From the NCBI GenBank assembly GCA_033558025.1, contig JAUCEF010000011.1, forward strand, positions 806,001 to 870,000: a DNA stretch of 64,000 nt, in the 5' to 3' direction. Below, one piece after another: positions 1 through 13,200 of the stretch. The notes under the pieces are model-generated. The model had not been told where the DNA came from and made no database searches. It saw nothing but the letters and a program-made list of their open reading frames with translations. The translations under genes were made by a program, and so were the position numbers. Numbering within the stretch: position 1 is the stretch's first letter; every line of letters starts with the position of its first letter. This DNA is from Phytophthora sp. 'mugwort' (taxonomy: Eukaryota > Oomycota > Peronosporomycetes > Peronosporales > Peronosporaceae).

Positions 1-438
1 TCCTGTTCTCCTTCTGGTTCGTCGGACATTTCCACATCTCGGTCCGTTGATGTCATAGGCTTGATTCCGTCTTCGATTCTTCTGCATTGTTCTCGTCCGA
101 GGCCTCTTCCGAGTCTCGGGTTGTCGGGGTACGTCTCGGTTTTGTTCTTCGTTGTCGTCACTTTTTTCTTGAAGCTCAGCCTCGTCCTCCTATCGCCTCT
201 TCATGCCCGACACTTGCTCCGGCATGTAGTCGTCCTCGTCCGCTGGTGCCGACTTGCTCAGGTCGATGACCGAGAGGGGTCCTGGATCTTCCATCTTCTG
301 TATGAAGATTGTCGGGTGTTTTAGGAGAGCTGCCGATTGCTTTAATACAGCCTTCGATGCTTTACTCAAGAGTCCGCGTTGAGATCTTCTCTCTATTAGT
401 AGCCCTGGCGTTTCGTGTGGTTCACTCCCAGTCATCAC
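1..438 (-). pseudogene. Possible copia pol linker fragment
   Basis: Read on the minus strand, 438-190 is open, and a second frame carries on openly from about 189 to the window edge. The second frame is rich in charged residues (Glu/Asp, then Arg/Lys), like the linker between integrase and reverse transcriptase in copia polyproteins. One frameshift separates the two frames. It lies head-to-head with a plus-strand copia RNase H fragment that starts about 60 bp away, so the element would have been rearranged. No catalytic motif is visible. The call rests on composition and context and is weak. Confidence 0.25.
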
Positions 439-497
439 TGATTTTCTTGAACGGTCGCTCGATGTGCTCTGTTGGCCACTGATTTGGAAGTGATGGC

Positions 498-1117
498 TTG
501 GCCTCTACATTGGGACAGTTGAGTCGTTTTGCAGAGCGCCCTTCGGTAAAACATGTTGGGACTGTTAAAAGAGTACTGCATTACCTAGTTGACATGATTG
601 ATTATGGAATCAAGTACACGAGACAGCAGCAGACTGTTGGTGAAGTTGTATTGAGAGGATTCTGTGATAGCGATTGGGCTTACAATCCCGAGGGGAGAAA
701 GAGTACCACGGGGTTAGTGTATACTCTGTCCGACGGCGCTACTGCCGGGATGTTGCATCGCCAAAATTATTGCGTTGTCAGCGGCCGAACGTGAGTATGT
801 GGCCGCGTGTAAGGCGACGATGGAAGCAATCGCAATGAAAAATATTTTGCAGGAATCCTTTCGCATAATTCGATCAAGTTGTGTGTTGGCATCGACAATC
901 AGGCAGCATACGTGATGGCAACGAATTCACGTATAGCCGTCGAACTCGCCCCATAGAATTAAGATGGCACTACATGCGCGAGCAGGTGGAGAAAGGACCA
1001 TTGAGTTGCATAAGGTGAAGGGAGAAAACAATCCTGCCGACACGTTCACCAAGGCTCTGGAAAAGAGACGCCTCAAGCGACTGCTACAGTTCATCGGAGT
1101 TGGTGATGCTGATTAGT
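498..1117 (+). pseudogene. Ty1/copia RNase H remnant
   Basis: The first frame (498-794) matches the end of copia reverse transcriptase and the start of RNase H: a conserved FCDSDWA stretch, then a ..GRKSTTG.. motif. A frameshift near 780 moves reading to a frame beginning SAAEREYVAA, the usual RNase H SAAEAEY block. Further shifts lead to a terminal FTKALEKRRLKRLLQFIGV stretch, which is the normal end of copia pol. Several stops and frameshifts make it non-functional. No integrase or gag lies upstream in the same orientation. Confidence 0.75.
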
Positions 1118-1124
1118 CGAAGCG

Positions 1125-1440
1125 TGTTGGAATGAATATCCGAGACCTGACATAACGGTAAAGTTGAGAAGAGAGCTGGAAGCTGGGAAGAGGCTGAAAA
1201 GCTGAGAGATCAGGTCAATATATGAGAACGGGCTTGAACCTGAGAGTATTTGGTAGAACTCCGGAAGTAGAGTGCTAATGCTCAATGCATTTAGTCTTCA
1301 TTTTTATTCTCGTGTGAACAAGTGCGCCTGGAACTGGTGGAAGTTCCAAAACTTGCCCTGGCCCGCATTTGCGCGGGTTGTATCTGAGTCTGTGTAGGGT
1401 TTCGCGGCGACTAGTTAGTGTCCCCCTACATAGGGTTCAG
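1125..1440 (+). repeat. Probable copia 3' LTR (end uncertain)
   Basis: Eight bases after the pol stop the sequence begins TGTTGGAATG, the typical TG start of a copia LTR, at the position where a 3' LTR should begin. The downstream boundary cannot be fixed because no second LTR of this family is in the window. A short inverted repeat (GGAACT...AGTTCC) near 1329-1346 is the kind of hairpin often found in LTRs. The end coordinate is a guess from typical LTR length. Confidence 0.4.
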
Positions 1441-2064
1441 TTCGGAGCCATCACGATAAACCTGAAGCCGTCGCTGATCTGCAACAGATCACCCAAATAC
1501 TACCGAACTTGGATAGCACTTGTAATGCTGGAGTAGATAAATAGTGAGGCCATTGAGCGGGTAACAGACCGAACAGCTTAAGTATTCATGGATATATGTC
1601 AGTGTTCAGCAAGTTCGAGCAGGCCTAGTCATTTGGAGTCTTGGCTGTCAGAATATTAATCATCTGCAAATATCCGTCCACGGTAAGATGGCCAATGAGA
1701 CTATAGCACATTTAATACAGCAGACACTTGATTTTACATAAAACACACCAGCACACAATAAGAAAAGGAAGCAACATGCCCTCACATGCTCTCAAAAGCT
1801 TAGCTTCTTCAGACGTCGGTGGCTGAAGACGAAATAGGCTTTTTGCTCGACTAAACAATGGCAAAAATGAAGCAAGCCGCCCCCGTTGGTACACTCCATT
1901 ACTCAAACCTGGTGCGATTTGTGACGACATATTCAACGTACTGATGAAGTGCTGTATTACAATGCACACATCCGTCATTTCGCATTCCATTCGTGCTGCG
2001 ACAGATGATTAAAACAACAAACTCGCTTCCGTACCAAGTGTGTTCGAGCCACTCAAAAGAAAGT
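1441..2064. other. Intergenic, no gene recognised
   Basis: Between the copia remnant and the 3' end of the uniporter gene there are only short ORFs without recognisable motifs. The last part should hold the 3' UTR of the minus-strand uniporter gene. I see no RNA gene or clear repeat here. Confidence 0.5.
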
Positions 2065-3446
2065 CTATGGGGACACTGGCACATCCTCAGTCGGCGATCG
2101 TGGAGCTGCCAGTGCTGGCGGCTTCAGCTCGCGCTTAATGTTCAGCAGGTGCAAATAGTTGGCTTGAAGCGGCGTCGACTTGCTGAGTACGAGCTCCGTC
2201 TGCGCCAGTTGCTCCCTTGCCTGCCGCAGCTCCTCCGTCAAAGCGTCGTACCGCTTCTGGTCAAATTTCGACCTGGCGATCTGCTTTCGAAGGCGTCGGG
2301 AGTAGACGTAGTGGTAAATGTTCTCGTATTCATACTCCTGGTTCGTCATACTCCACCAGGCGTACCCAATGATGGAAACACCAAAGCCTGTGAAGTACGT
2401 AACCGGCTCCATGATATCCCATGAAAAGTGAATAAACGACAGCCAGAAGTAGAGACCGAAGGCTCCCACAAGCGATGTGGACACTCCGTATGCAATAATG
2501 TCCGCCTGCCGCGTAGCCGTCGCCTCCAACTCACGCCGCAAATTCAGCAGCGCCACGTGTTCCGGCTCCAGCGCCTGGATCCTGGCCAACAGCGCCTCTC
2601 GCTGCTGCTGGAAGAGCTGCGACGACAGTGGTGACAATCCAATGGACTCCAGGTACGAGTCTAGAATGCTGCGTGGCTGCAGGAACACCGAGTGTGTCAA
2701 GTCTTCGTCGTCCGACTTGCCAAAGTAAAACACTAGTCCAGACTGGTGGAAAGCCTGCAGCACCTCGGGTGCCTGTTTCTTTGGGATGCCTCTCTCCTGG
2801 CACATGTACATGAACTCCGGGTAGCTGATTTTCCACTTGCCGAGTCTCTCCAGGTCGCTGCGCAGCATGATGATGGCTGCCTTCTGTGCCACGGAGCGCA
2901 CGTCCAGGTCCCCGTCATCAGCCAGACTTTGGTACGCGCTGCCCGTGAACACAGGCGCTCTAACGGGCAGCACCTGGTCGTTCAGTACGAGCTCAAAGTC
3001 ATCGGTCAGCACCTTCTGCAGCGTATCTTCCGGCTGGAACTCGTCTCCTCTGGCCGAGCGGATGGCTACGCTCTTTACGGACTTGTCCTCGGCTTCAATC
3101 TGGGCGATGATGTCAGCCACCGTCGTCTCTATAAGGTTATCCAAACAACACACACACAACATATCAGTAAATATTTTTAATAGTTTTTATTGTAAATATA
3201 TATAATTTTAGTAAAAGGTTATAATAAAGAAAAAAAATTACCCGGAGGGATACTGAAGACCCGCTCCTCGTCGAATCCGTTGAGAGGCAGCGGAACCGCC
3301 AGCGTGCACGTCCCATCGCGATACTGGAGCTCAATGGCTCGTGGCTTTCGAAAGGACGAGCTGGCGGTGGCCTTCGAGAGCGTTAAAGTCGTCGGGGGGA
3401 GGCGCGAGAGGAGGCGGACGGAGGAGAGGACGCCACGACGCCACAT
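2065..3446 (-). CDS. MCU: Mitochondrial calcium uniporter (MCU), two exons
   Basis: This is the pore subunit of the inner-membrane Ca2+ uniporter. Exon 1 is 3446-3242 and exon 2 is 3128-2065; the 113-bp intron (3241-3129) has a GTAATT donor, a pyrimidine-rich start and a TATAG acceptor. The joined frame is exact and gives 422 residues, a normal size for MCU. The N-terminus is rich in Arg/Ser/Leu with no acid residues for about 45 residues, as in a matrix-targeting peptide. A soluble matrix domain follows. A coiled-coil stretch then leads into TM1 (about 278-302), the selectivity-filter motif WDIMEP (305-310) and TM2 (about 311-329). The filter Asp306 and Glu309 are both present. A second coiled coil and a Pro-rich tail end the protein. 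The ATG at 3446 is the only start that supplies the presequence. It is divergent from the giant gene at 4218. Confidence 0.93.
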
Positions 3447-4217
3447 GCTACTAAATACCTGGGGAAAGGATACTGTACTACGGATGCGGTGTCGTTATGC
3501 TATATATGACTTTAGTATGGGCACTCTGGATCGACTAATCGTGCACTTGTTGCTTGTGTGCGGGACACAAACTGGACGCTTTGCGATTGGTCGAAAAGAG
3601 AAAGTTAGGGGAATTTGCATCACTTCAACTTCCATTCCGCGCCCGCGGAATTGGCAGAGTGTTGGTCGAGGCGGGAGCAAGCTCAAGCTTCTCTCTTGTC
3701 CTGGAGGCGTCGACAGTGGGCATGATGAAGCTTACAAGTACGTTTTGCCCCCTTAAGTCGCGTTAACGTTCCGGTTACGTCTTCAGCCGCAGCACACGAC
3801 GCTGTCTCTATTTGTTATGAAAACTTTGGGTATTTACATGATTTGCCAGGCCTACAGGATATTGCGGGGCTTTTACCTTCACAGGAGGTGTAAAGACAGT
3901 TTTAGCTGGCTAGGACAAGTGACTTTACCAGTTTCAGACCGAGAATTGCTTATACGATGTCCTAAATCGTCCCTACAAGAACCAAATTCCTTCCAGATCT
4001 CAAAAGGTGTGGAAATACTGGCAGGAAACTGGCGATGAGGTCGATGAGAGCGCATGCTACGGTACATGTACGTTGCGGTACGAGATTCTACAATGTTTGT
4101 GCGCGACTATAAAGATGTTGAACGCGTCCATGATACGCGTGTACCGGGCCATTCATTCCCTATTTAATCCCCGACCTTTCACTACGACTCTTGCTTGCTT
4201 AAGAGGATCCAAGTGTC
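3447..4217. other. Divergent promoter region, MCU / giant gene
   Basis: About 770 bp separate the two divergent start codons. ORFs here lack recognisable motifs. A CCAAT-type pentamer (minus strand, near 3585-3591) lies about 140 bp upstream of the MCU start. The plus-strand Inr-like element of the giant gene is at its right end and is listed separately. Confidence 0.5.
4153..4165 (+). promoter_or_regulatory. Inr/FPR-like core promoter of the giant gene
   Basis: TCATTCCCTATTT resembles the oomycete core promoter (Inr TCAYTYY followed by a flanking CAWTTT block), one base shorter than consensus. It lies 52-65 bases upstream of the ATG at 4218, the usual distance for oomycete transcription starts. 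This supports the ATG at 4218 as the gene's start. Confidence 0.5.
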
Positions 4218-7200
4218 ATGCGCTCGATACCCTCAAGGTTTATGAAATGTTGTTGCCTGCTAGTCATTGCACTCTTGGTGGCCGTCGTGGATGCGGTGGA
4301 CATGACCCCGGCTGAGGTCCAGGAATGGATGCTCACGAACGAGGACTTCGACTGGGGACAGGACGAGGCGGAGGCCGTGGTGGAGATCGCTGGGCGGGGC
4401 GTGCAGGATAGAGACGGCAACTTGTACTTTGCAGGTTCTAAGACACTCAACAAGTCCGACGTCGACCTGCTTCACCTTTTTGTAGCGCGCATCAATGCGG
4501 ACGGTACTCTCGGCTGGACCAAAGAGTGGGGCACAGACCAAGCGGATGCAGCGACCTCAATCGCACTTATCAATGAGACGGACGCAGCTAGCAGCACGAC
4601 GACCGAGTATCTCTACGTTTCAGGATACACCTGGGGTTATCTCGATGAAGGCGGTCACGCTCTTAACGGTTTCGGACAATACGGAGGGCGAGATGTCGTG
4701 CTGCTTAAGGTTTCGCTGGACGGGGACAAGCTCTGGATGCGTCAGGTACGTTCATCCGAGCGAGTCTTTGTCGGTTGACGTTAGTTCACGACCTTTGTTT
4801 ACTTGTTGTCGCGCAGTTCGGTACGACTGCGAACGATTTTGCGTATGGAGTGGGTCTCGACGGCAACTTTGACACGCTGCTGCTCTCGGGTGGGTGCGTC
4901 ACTAACCAGGTGGACGAGACCGTGGAAGTGGACGTAGCGGAGATTCTAGAGACCAGGACGCATGCCGGAAGGATCTCCGACTACGAGGCACAGATTATGG
5001 ACCCGAAAGCGAGGACCAGCGCTCATAACCGAGAGTACAACTTCGCCGTGAGCCTGAACTTTGATGGCGATATTCTGGACTATGCTATGGACGGCGGAGT
5101 AACGCTGACACCGCGACGACGGAGGATCAGGGAAGGTGGACTCGTTGCAGAGTATGTCGTGGTGCTAAATCGTCAACCACTCGCGGACGTCGTCATCGAC
5201 GCTGAAGACGTTCGACTTCAGGATCCAAGCGGAGAGCCCGTTCAGCAGCTCCAATTTGTGACGCCGCAGCGTGTGGTGTTCACACCTGCGAACTGGAACA
5301 GAGAGCAGGTTGTACGGTTAACAGCAGTGGACGATGATCTGGCCGAAGGAAGACATTATGCCGTTGTGACGCACGTCGTGAGCAGTACCGACCCGAACTT
5401 TGATGGCGAAGGCACCCCGTTTCTCACAGGACGCAACGTGACCGTACAGATCGACGATAACGATCTCGCGGGGGTGTCTCTGTCAAGGCAGCATGTGTTT
5501 ATCGCCGAAGGTGGTGGCAAGGATAGCTACGACGTCGTATTAACGTCACAGCCATGGCATCCTGTGAAGGTTGTGGTTCAACCGCTGCATGCCAATCAAA
5601 CGGCTGTCGAACCTGAAACATCGGGCACATTAACACAAGATGGTGCCGCGGTGCTCATATTCCAACCTGAAGACTGGAATAAACCACAACGCGTCCTGGT
5701 AAATGCTGTGGACGATATCGAGTCTGAGGTGGAGTACGGTGGGCTTTACAATGGAGGCCAGCTACTTCACTACACCGAGAGCAGGGATATTCGTTACCAT
5801 ACTCGTCGTCCCCGATGCTTTGATGTGCCAAATTGTGATCCACTAGACTCGTCAGTCTGTCTACTATCGAGCGAGGAGCTACAAACCGGACAATCCTCCG
5901 TCCGGGTGTGCGATATTACGAACGAGTGTGCATTCGCACAAGGCAATGGAGCATGCATCGCGAACGTGGTCAGTGGGAGCGGCCAAATCCCAGCGAGGTT
6001 TGGGAACCCACCGCTGGACCCTGCGAGCTCCGTTGAAACTATACCAGACTTGAGTTACGTGGCGTTAATTGGCATGCTAACAGAGGAGAAAAGCGACTCT
6101 GAACTCACGGCTCAATCCGATTCATCAGCAGATCAGGACATTTCGACGTTGGATTTCACACCACCTCCACCTGAATTGAGGGGCTTCGTGCTGAGCTTCC
6201 TTGGGTTAATGAACGTCGAGCAAGCGAGGAAAATGAGTGCGAACCCGAGGAATGTCCAGCATACAATTTGTGCAGGCTTGGTACGATTAGAGACCATGCG
6301 CTGGGCTTTTGAAGAGTGGCCCGCGGGCTATGTAGACCGCGTACTTGCCGCCACCTTTGCCATGTTCCTTTCGAACTACTCCCTCGAGCGACATTCCTGG
6401 AATTGTGGGATGGCAAACTTTCTCCCTGGTAACAGTATCGACGTGAGTATTTGGGATAATGATCCTGGTATCACGCTTTCTACCGCTGTGCTGGAGGTTA
6501 CTGAGGGAGATACGACAGGTGCCTCGTACGATGTTGTTTTGAACGCTCCGCCCTCGATTGGAGGCCAAGCGAAGATCGTTAACCCCCAAGTCTCGTCGGT
6601 ATACTGTACGGTCAAGAAGTCGGACACGTGTGGGTTTTGGGGTGATGATTTCTCGACGGTGGCCGCTACGATCTATGACCAAAGTGCGTGGGGATTTGAG
6701 ATCGGCGTGGACGCGCCAAACGTGAGCATAGCGATCGTAGGAAACTCGCAGGTGTCGATTTCGCCTTCGCTTTTGACATTCACAGCCACGAATTGGTATA
6801 TGCCCCAACGCGTGTCGGTGCGTGCAGTGGACGATGCTGTGGCGGAACTCAACGTGAGTTTTACGATTTCGCATCGTGTGCAGAATTCGGTTTACGGCTA
6901 CACGAACGCGACCGCCATTTGGTTCCGAGACACAATTGCTCCAGCTGTTGACCAGCTTTTCCCTGGCTGGGATAGTGTGGGTGGTGGCTCCATTCCTTAC
7001 AACCCGCTGCCGACTGTCCTCCACTCACCAGATCACGGGCTCGTAAATGTGTTCGTGCGGGATAATGACGTCGCGAAAGTCGATGTTGTGATCAACCAAC
7101 CTCAAGCTAAACTTGCGACGAAAGAGGCGAGCGATACAACGAGTTGGGTCGGGGATTACGTGACAGCGCTAGCATTTCACGACGTGTCGCTGTCGACGAC

Positions 7201-10200
7201 AACGACAAATGGCGAAACAATTGAGTCGGCACTCCGAAATATTCTCGTATTTGCTGCCGACATGAAGACGTTCATGAAGTTTCATCTGCCGCGTTTGCAT
7301 GATGGAGACACGTCGCTCGCGTTCTTGGGGGGCTCGCTAGTGCTCCATCAAACGCCGTACAAGATATTCAACGTATCCGACAGCAGCTCGTCGACAGAAC
7401 AAGACTCCTTGTTATCAGGTGAAGTGAGCTTTACCAAGGAATACGTCCTGAAAGTGACGGCAGTGGACAATGCTTGGACTCCCGAAAGCATTCGTGAAGG
7501 CACGGCAACGCCCCAACCGTTGACATTTCTCGCGAAAGGGGTATCAGTGGAGATCACAGCAACCGTAGAGAAAAGCCGCTCTATTGAAGTGGACATTTCG
7601 CCACTGCTAACTCAAATTGTGCCCGCACGATTATCTGCAATCTCTCTACAAGTTGAAGTGCTCTCAGAGGGAGGAAGTTCCGACTCGATTGCTACGACGC
7701 AGCTGTGCTCATCGGTATTCGAGAGGAAGTTGCGGCCGTTGCTATCTCTAGCCTACCAGTTTCCAAACCTTCTGAGAGGGTTACAAGCGACACAGAGCTC
7801 AACGGCAGTATCTGCAGAATCTACGGAACCTCTAGCAGCCTCTCTTGCCACCAACGGAGTCAAATATGAGGATTCGGTCGACACCACCGTCGCTGTCGCT
7901 ACTACTTTAAGTGAGAGTGAACCGTGGTGGGAAGTGACGCTCCCTCAGCTAACAAAGTTAGGAACGGTGGCGATATTCCTGCCAGCTTCTGTTGTTGAAG
8001 ACAGCGCGAGTTCCAATATATTTAACATCGTGGCGATTGCGACGCTGAAAGCATTCGATTCCAGAGTATTATCCCTCAATGATGCACTGGTGCATGGGTG
8101 TCCGAACGCTTGTCCCCGCTTGAATCATTTGCCCGTTCGGAAGGGGGTTCTGCTCTGGGATGTTCAAGCTGGTGCAGTAGCTGTGCGGATTTATCGCGAG
8201 GGGACTGGAGCGCTGCAACTAGCACAAGTGCAGGCGTTTGAATCGTTCATATCGGTGACACCAACAGCGGATGGAGGTGGGATCCGCTCTCGACTGAAGT
8301 CGGATTGGGGGCCGAGTCCCGCTCTGCTGCAGTCGTGGCACCTTTTGCAGACTGTACGGAGATCGGAGGACGAAAACCTGGCGAGTGGAATGGCTACGAG
8401 GCAGAGCAGCACAAATCCCAGCTATGCGTTGTCTTACTTGGCTGTGGACGGCTTAAGACATATCGGATGGGATCCCGTTATTATCCAAAGTGAGCGAGAT
8501 AACATGATGACAGCGGGAAGTACAAGAACCGACGTCGAGACAGATCCATGGTGGGAAGTTGATCTGGGAAGTGTGAAACCCGTTCGCTCTGTCGTGTTGT
8601 ATCCTTACGTGGGGACTCATTACGATACGCTTTGTACTCCTGAATCAGCTGGAAGCAACGGGTATCCAGCGTGGAGTGGTGACCTGTACGACTTCGGTCA
8701 CACGGATTCGTTGCTACAGCTAAAAGCCCCGTTCATCCAACAATTTGAAGTCCTTCTGTCGGACCAACCATTGACGACAAGTGAGGGCGCTGGATCTGGA
8801 GCCATCGTTACAGCGAACAAGACGCTGTCGTTCTCGTGTGCCAACTACACAAACTCAGTCGTGTGGGGCAATGTGTTCTCGAAAGCTCGATTTGTGACAG
8901 TAAGAAAACGAGGTGGCGGTGTGTTGATGCTGAACGAGGTGGAGATTGTGCGTTGGAACCCCGCCACAAGGTCGCGGTATCTATTGTTGGACTTGTTTGG
9001 AACAGGTGATAAGCCTCTAGCTGTTGCTAGTGTGCAAGTGTTCCCGCCAAGTGATGTAGCTCCTACCGATTCAAAGACGCTGAGTGTGGCAGCTCCTTTG
9101 GCTTATAAGATTCACAGCGTGAGCTCGCAACTTGCAAACTCAGGGACGGAGTCAGCAAACGCGCTACTGAATACGAAAGATATGACGGCGTGTTATGTGG
9201 CTAGTGCACCGTCGTATCACGAGTGGCTGGTTCTGGATTTTGAGATGCCTTTGGAAATTGGACTTGTCGACGTGAATACGGATGTAAGTCAGTGTTCGAC
9301 TACAAACGTAGCGCCTGTGACGGAATTCTCGGTCGCTTCGCACGGCTCTGAGCTGGAAGGTATTCGCAGTGAAGCTGCGTCTCAAGCTCTAGCCGCTGAG
9401 GGAGCAGCAGTCGTTTGTGGATTAAATGCAGCGGGTATAGTGGCAGCGCCGTCTTCGCAATGCGAGGCATACGTTTGTACAGATTCGGCGTGCCAAACAC
9501 CTCTGCACGCTACAAATTCAGCAGGCAGTCGTTTGGTTCTAAGTGATTTCGTTGATATCGCCGTTCTCGGGAAATCAGAATTGCTGCCGGTTGATCGGCT
9601 CCCGTTGTCTGTCCATGAGAACCGTGTTTTACTGCTGCGTGACAACCCGGTCGTCATCTGGCCATTCGACGATGCCCCGAAAGTGCTCGTAAGCAATGAT
9701 GAAGGCGAAACTTCGTGGGGAGGGAAAAGCCGAGCTACCGGCGCACTTGAGTTGAACTCGACGTCACTTTCGGTGGATTTGGAGGTCGATAATGTAGTGG
9801 AAGGCACGTTCTTTTCCGCAGCAGTTGCACTTCAGCCGGCCATGAGCTCGTTCTCATTAGAATTCTGGCTTCACGCTAGCGAACAGTTGGTCGACGCTGT
9901 GGTCGACACTGTTCAGGTCGACGTTGTTAACATGTACGGCAATGATGCAAATGGGGACCAGATACAGTTTGGAAGTGTGGGGGTTAGCAGCAGCACTGGC
10001 CGATTCTACTTCGAGATGACCAACCACGACGACGGAATGGTCTGTAGGGCCGATCTCAGCGAGGATGCTAGTTTCTTGCCGTTTGCGCAGACCTGGCACC
10101 AAGCTGTTGCGACTTATGACCCTGCTTCATCTGGCATTTCACTCTCCATTTGTGTCTCGGGTGAACTACAGATGGCCAACTGCTATACGCGTACTACGTC

Positions 10201-13200
10201 GTGCAACATGGCGCTGCTCAGCTTGTCCCGAAAGAGGATTCGGTTCGGAGCTCCAGAACCGGATCGTAATGGCTTTGTAGGATTACTCGCTAGTGTTTCT
10301 TGGTTCGTTCGAGCCTTAACAACGACCGAAACCATGGATCATTACCATGATTTTCTCGATGGCGTGTCCACTGAAGCGACTGCAGCGCACAACACGTACT
10401 CTATCGGATTGTCAGCCAAGCCATTGCAGCCTGTCACAGTGAAGCTCAACGCAGAGAGCGCTTGCTACCGCTTTAACCTGTGCAATGTGTCTGTGAGCCC
10501 ATCGGTGCTAGTATTCACGACGGAGAACTGGAACTTGCCCCAGCTTGTACACGTCCTCGCCACTAACGACCAGCTGTACGAAGGCTTACACTTCTCGGAT
10601 ATTTTCCACGTGGCTTCGAGCCCTCCAGCGTACCAACTCACATCGGAGGCTAGCACAACCAGCGTGAACAGCGCGACAGGTGGGAGCCAGCTCCTGGCGA
10701 GCCTCGACGAGAATGTGACGGCTTTCTATCGTGATTTTGTGCTGTTCAGCGTACTCGAGAGCACGAGCGAGCAATTGACACGCCAAAATGCTCTTGAAGA
10801 CCTGCACTTGGAATGGGCCATGCAACCTGTTAGACAAGTCGTCGTCGCTGCCAACGCTAATGCCGAGACCATCATCGTCTCGTCTGTGTCAGTGACGATA
10901 ACGGACTTGACGGTACCGGGGATTGAGTTCTCCACTGCGTCGCTAAGTGTGTCGGAAGATGGCAAAGGTAACGATTATCAAGTCGTGCTGCTTTCAGAGC
11001 CTACTGAAGACGTTCGTGTGGCGCTCCATGTCGCGTCTGGGTGTTATCGTCGCTGTGTGTCGTCTCCGCTATGCCCTTCACGCTCAGTTAAGCTCTTGGA
11101 TGGGACATTTGCTGTAGCAGGGGACGAGTATTTCGCGAGTTGTGGAGACGACACAGAGAGCATGAATACGAGCACCCTTTTGTGCAACATCACAGTAAAC
11201 CCAGACATTTTGCTCTTTACTGCGGGGGACTGGAGTTTGCCCAAGACAGTGAGAGTTCTTGCAATTGATGATCATCTTGACGAAGAGGACGTGCATTTGA
11301 CAATGATTCGCGCGACATCCGAGAGTCTGGACCCTGTCTACGATGCGTTAGTGCTGCCGGACATCGTCGTAGCAATTGCAGACAACGACGACGCGGATAT
11401 GGCGTACTCAACGAAGGCTATTTCTCTCTCTGAGAAAGAGCTGGCAGCCTCACCGCTCAAATACCCGCACGCAAATTACTACACGCTTCAATTGCGCTCG
11501 GAGCCCTATGCCAACGTAACAATTGCGATGAGCAACGAGGCCAACAAGGCCTGCTATCGACGTTGCGGCTACCCCTTTGATGAGACCTCATGTGGCCTAC
11601 CGCGTCAGCAGAGCGTGAGTTTGGTGCATCTACGCTCGAACTCGACGCGTGAGATCCATGAAATCTCCTTACGCATGACAAAGATCACTGAAGTCCAGCG
11701 AATCGTGACGTACGCGGATCACGTGGACCAAATCTTTCAGCTCTCGGTGTCTGGAGGCTTTGGCTTCGAGGTGCAGGCGATCATATTCACGTTTAACATT
11801 GACTTCAAGACGCGATTCCCATCTGCGAATGCTATCGCAGCCACGACCAGCTATGGCAGTACATTTATCATCTCAAATGGAGGAGGTGCGAGTACGGCAC
11901 CTCTGGGTATGTTTTCTACTGCTCTGCAAGTCCAAACAGCGATCAACGGATTGTTTCCAGGCCCAATGGACGCCGTTAGTGTGACGCGAGATGTTCAATA
12001 CGCAGCGTCGAGTTTGACGTGGAGCGTCACGTTCCTGCGTTTTGTGAGTTCGGATGGTACTATTCCATTGCTAACTGTAGCGTCAAATGGAGCGATTCAA
12101 GGCGAGGTGACGTGTCAACGCACGCGAGCGAGTAGCTCTCCGAGTGGCACAGTGAAGCTGAACTACGGAGCTGCAACGTTTCAAATCCCAATACTACCGA
12201 CCGCTTTTGCTCTTCAAAGTACGCTAGGCGCCCAAACGGGGATATATTCCGTCTCGGTAACTCGAAAACTGTTGACTAGCGGAGGCTACGGATTCCAGTA
12301 CATCGTCACATTCGCAAGTGTGGAAACCTTCGCAAGTCTGGTAGTCAACTCAACGGCCAGTGTGGTGGCATCTACGGACTCTACGACCCAAGTGGTGGTT
12401 TCAGTGACTGAGACGCAGTCGCCGGTCCTTATCAGCGGAGCCTTCGTCATCGACTACTTCACTCCACTCAACTTCATCAAAGCGACGAAGGCCAACCGCA
12501 CGGTGCCAATCTTCTGGAACGATACGGCTGACACAGTAGCAGCAAAGTTGGAGCAGCTTCAGGGTGTAGCAAAGGTGACAGTGTCACGTCAAAAACTGTC
12601 TGCAGAGGGAGCGATGGCGTGGTCTGTTCAGTTTCTCGAGAACTACGGCAACCTGCCCAGTATGATTGTCAGTCCAGTGAACCTGACAGGGAAGGGAGTC
12701 GCTGTTGGAGTTAGTACGGTTCGAGATGGAGAACCTCTGCGAGGGAACTTCAGTGTTCAGATGGGTGGCTCGTTTAAGAAGACCGACCCACATACAGGTC
12801 GCGCGTACATGATCAATCTTCCTCTGAAGAATACTACATTTCTACCTTTTAATACGACTGCGATGGGACTTCGCGAGGCGCTTTTTGCGCTCGACATCAC
12901 GGAATTGACGAATGTTTCACGTGCTGGAGTCGAGTGCGATATCTTTGACGTCTGCAACGGATACACGTGGACGATCAGCTACGTCAATAGTCCTGGAAAT
13001 GTGCCCGCGCTCACAGTCTTCCCGGATGATATAATGCGTCACGCGTCCGGCTTGACTCTCACCTCCACCACGGTTGCCAATGGCACGTACTTGGGCGGCA
13101 GCTTCAAATTGAAACTTGAATTGGTAGACCCAGATACCAATCGAGCGTACGTTGGTACGACATGGTGGCTACCAGTCAATGTAAGCGCAATCGGTATGGA

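Noticed and set aside
6287..7024. A 245-codon minus-strand ORF inside the giant gene
   Set aside because: It is antisense to well-supported coding sequence, has low-complexity Arg/His-rich composition and no motif. Similar antisense ORFs across 4.8-25.7 kb were dropped for the same reason.
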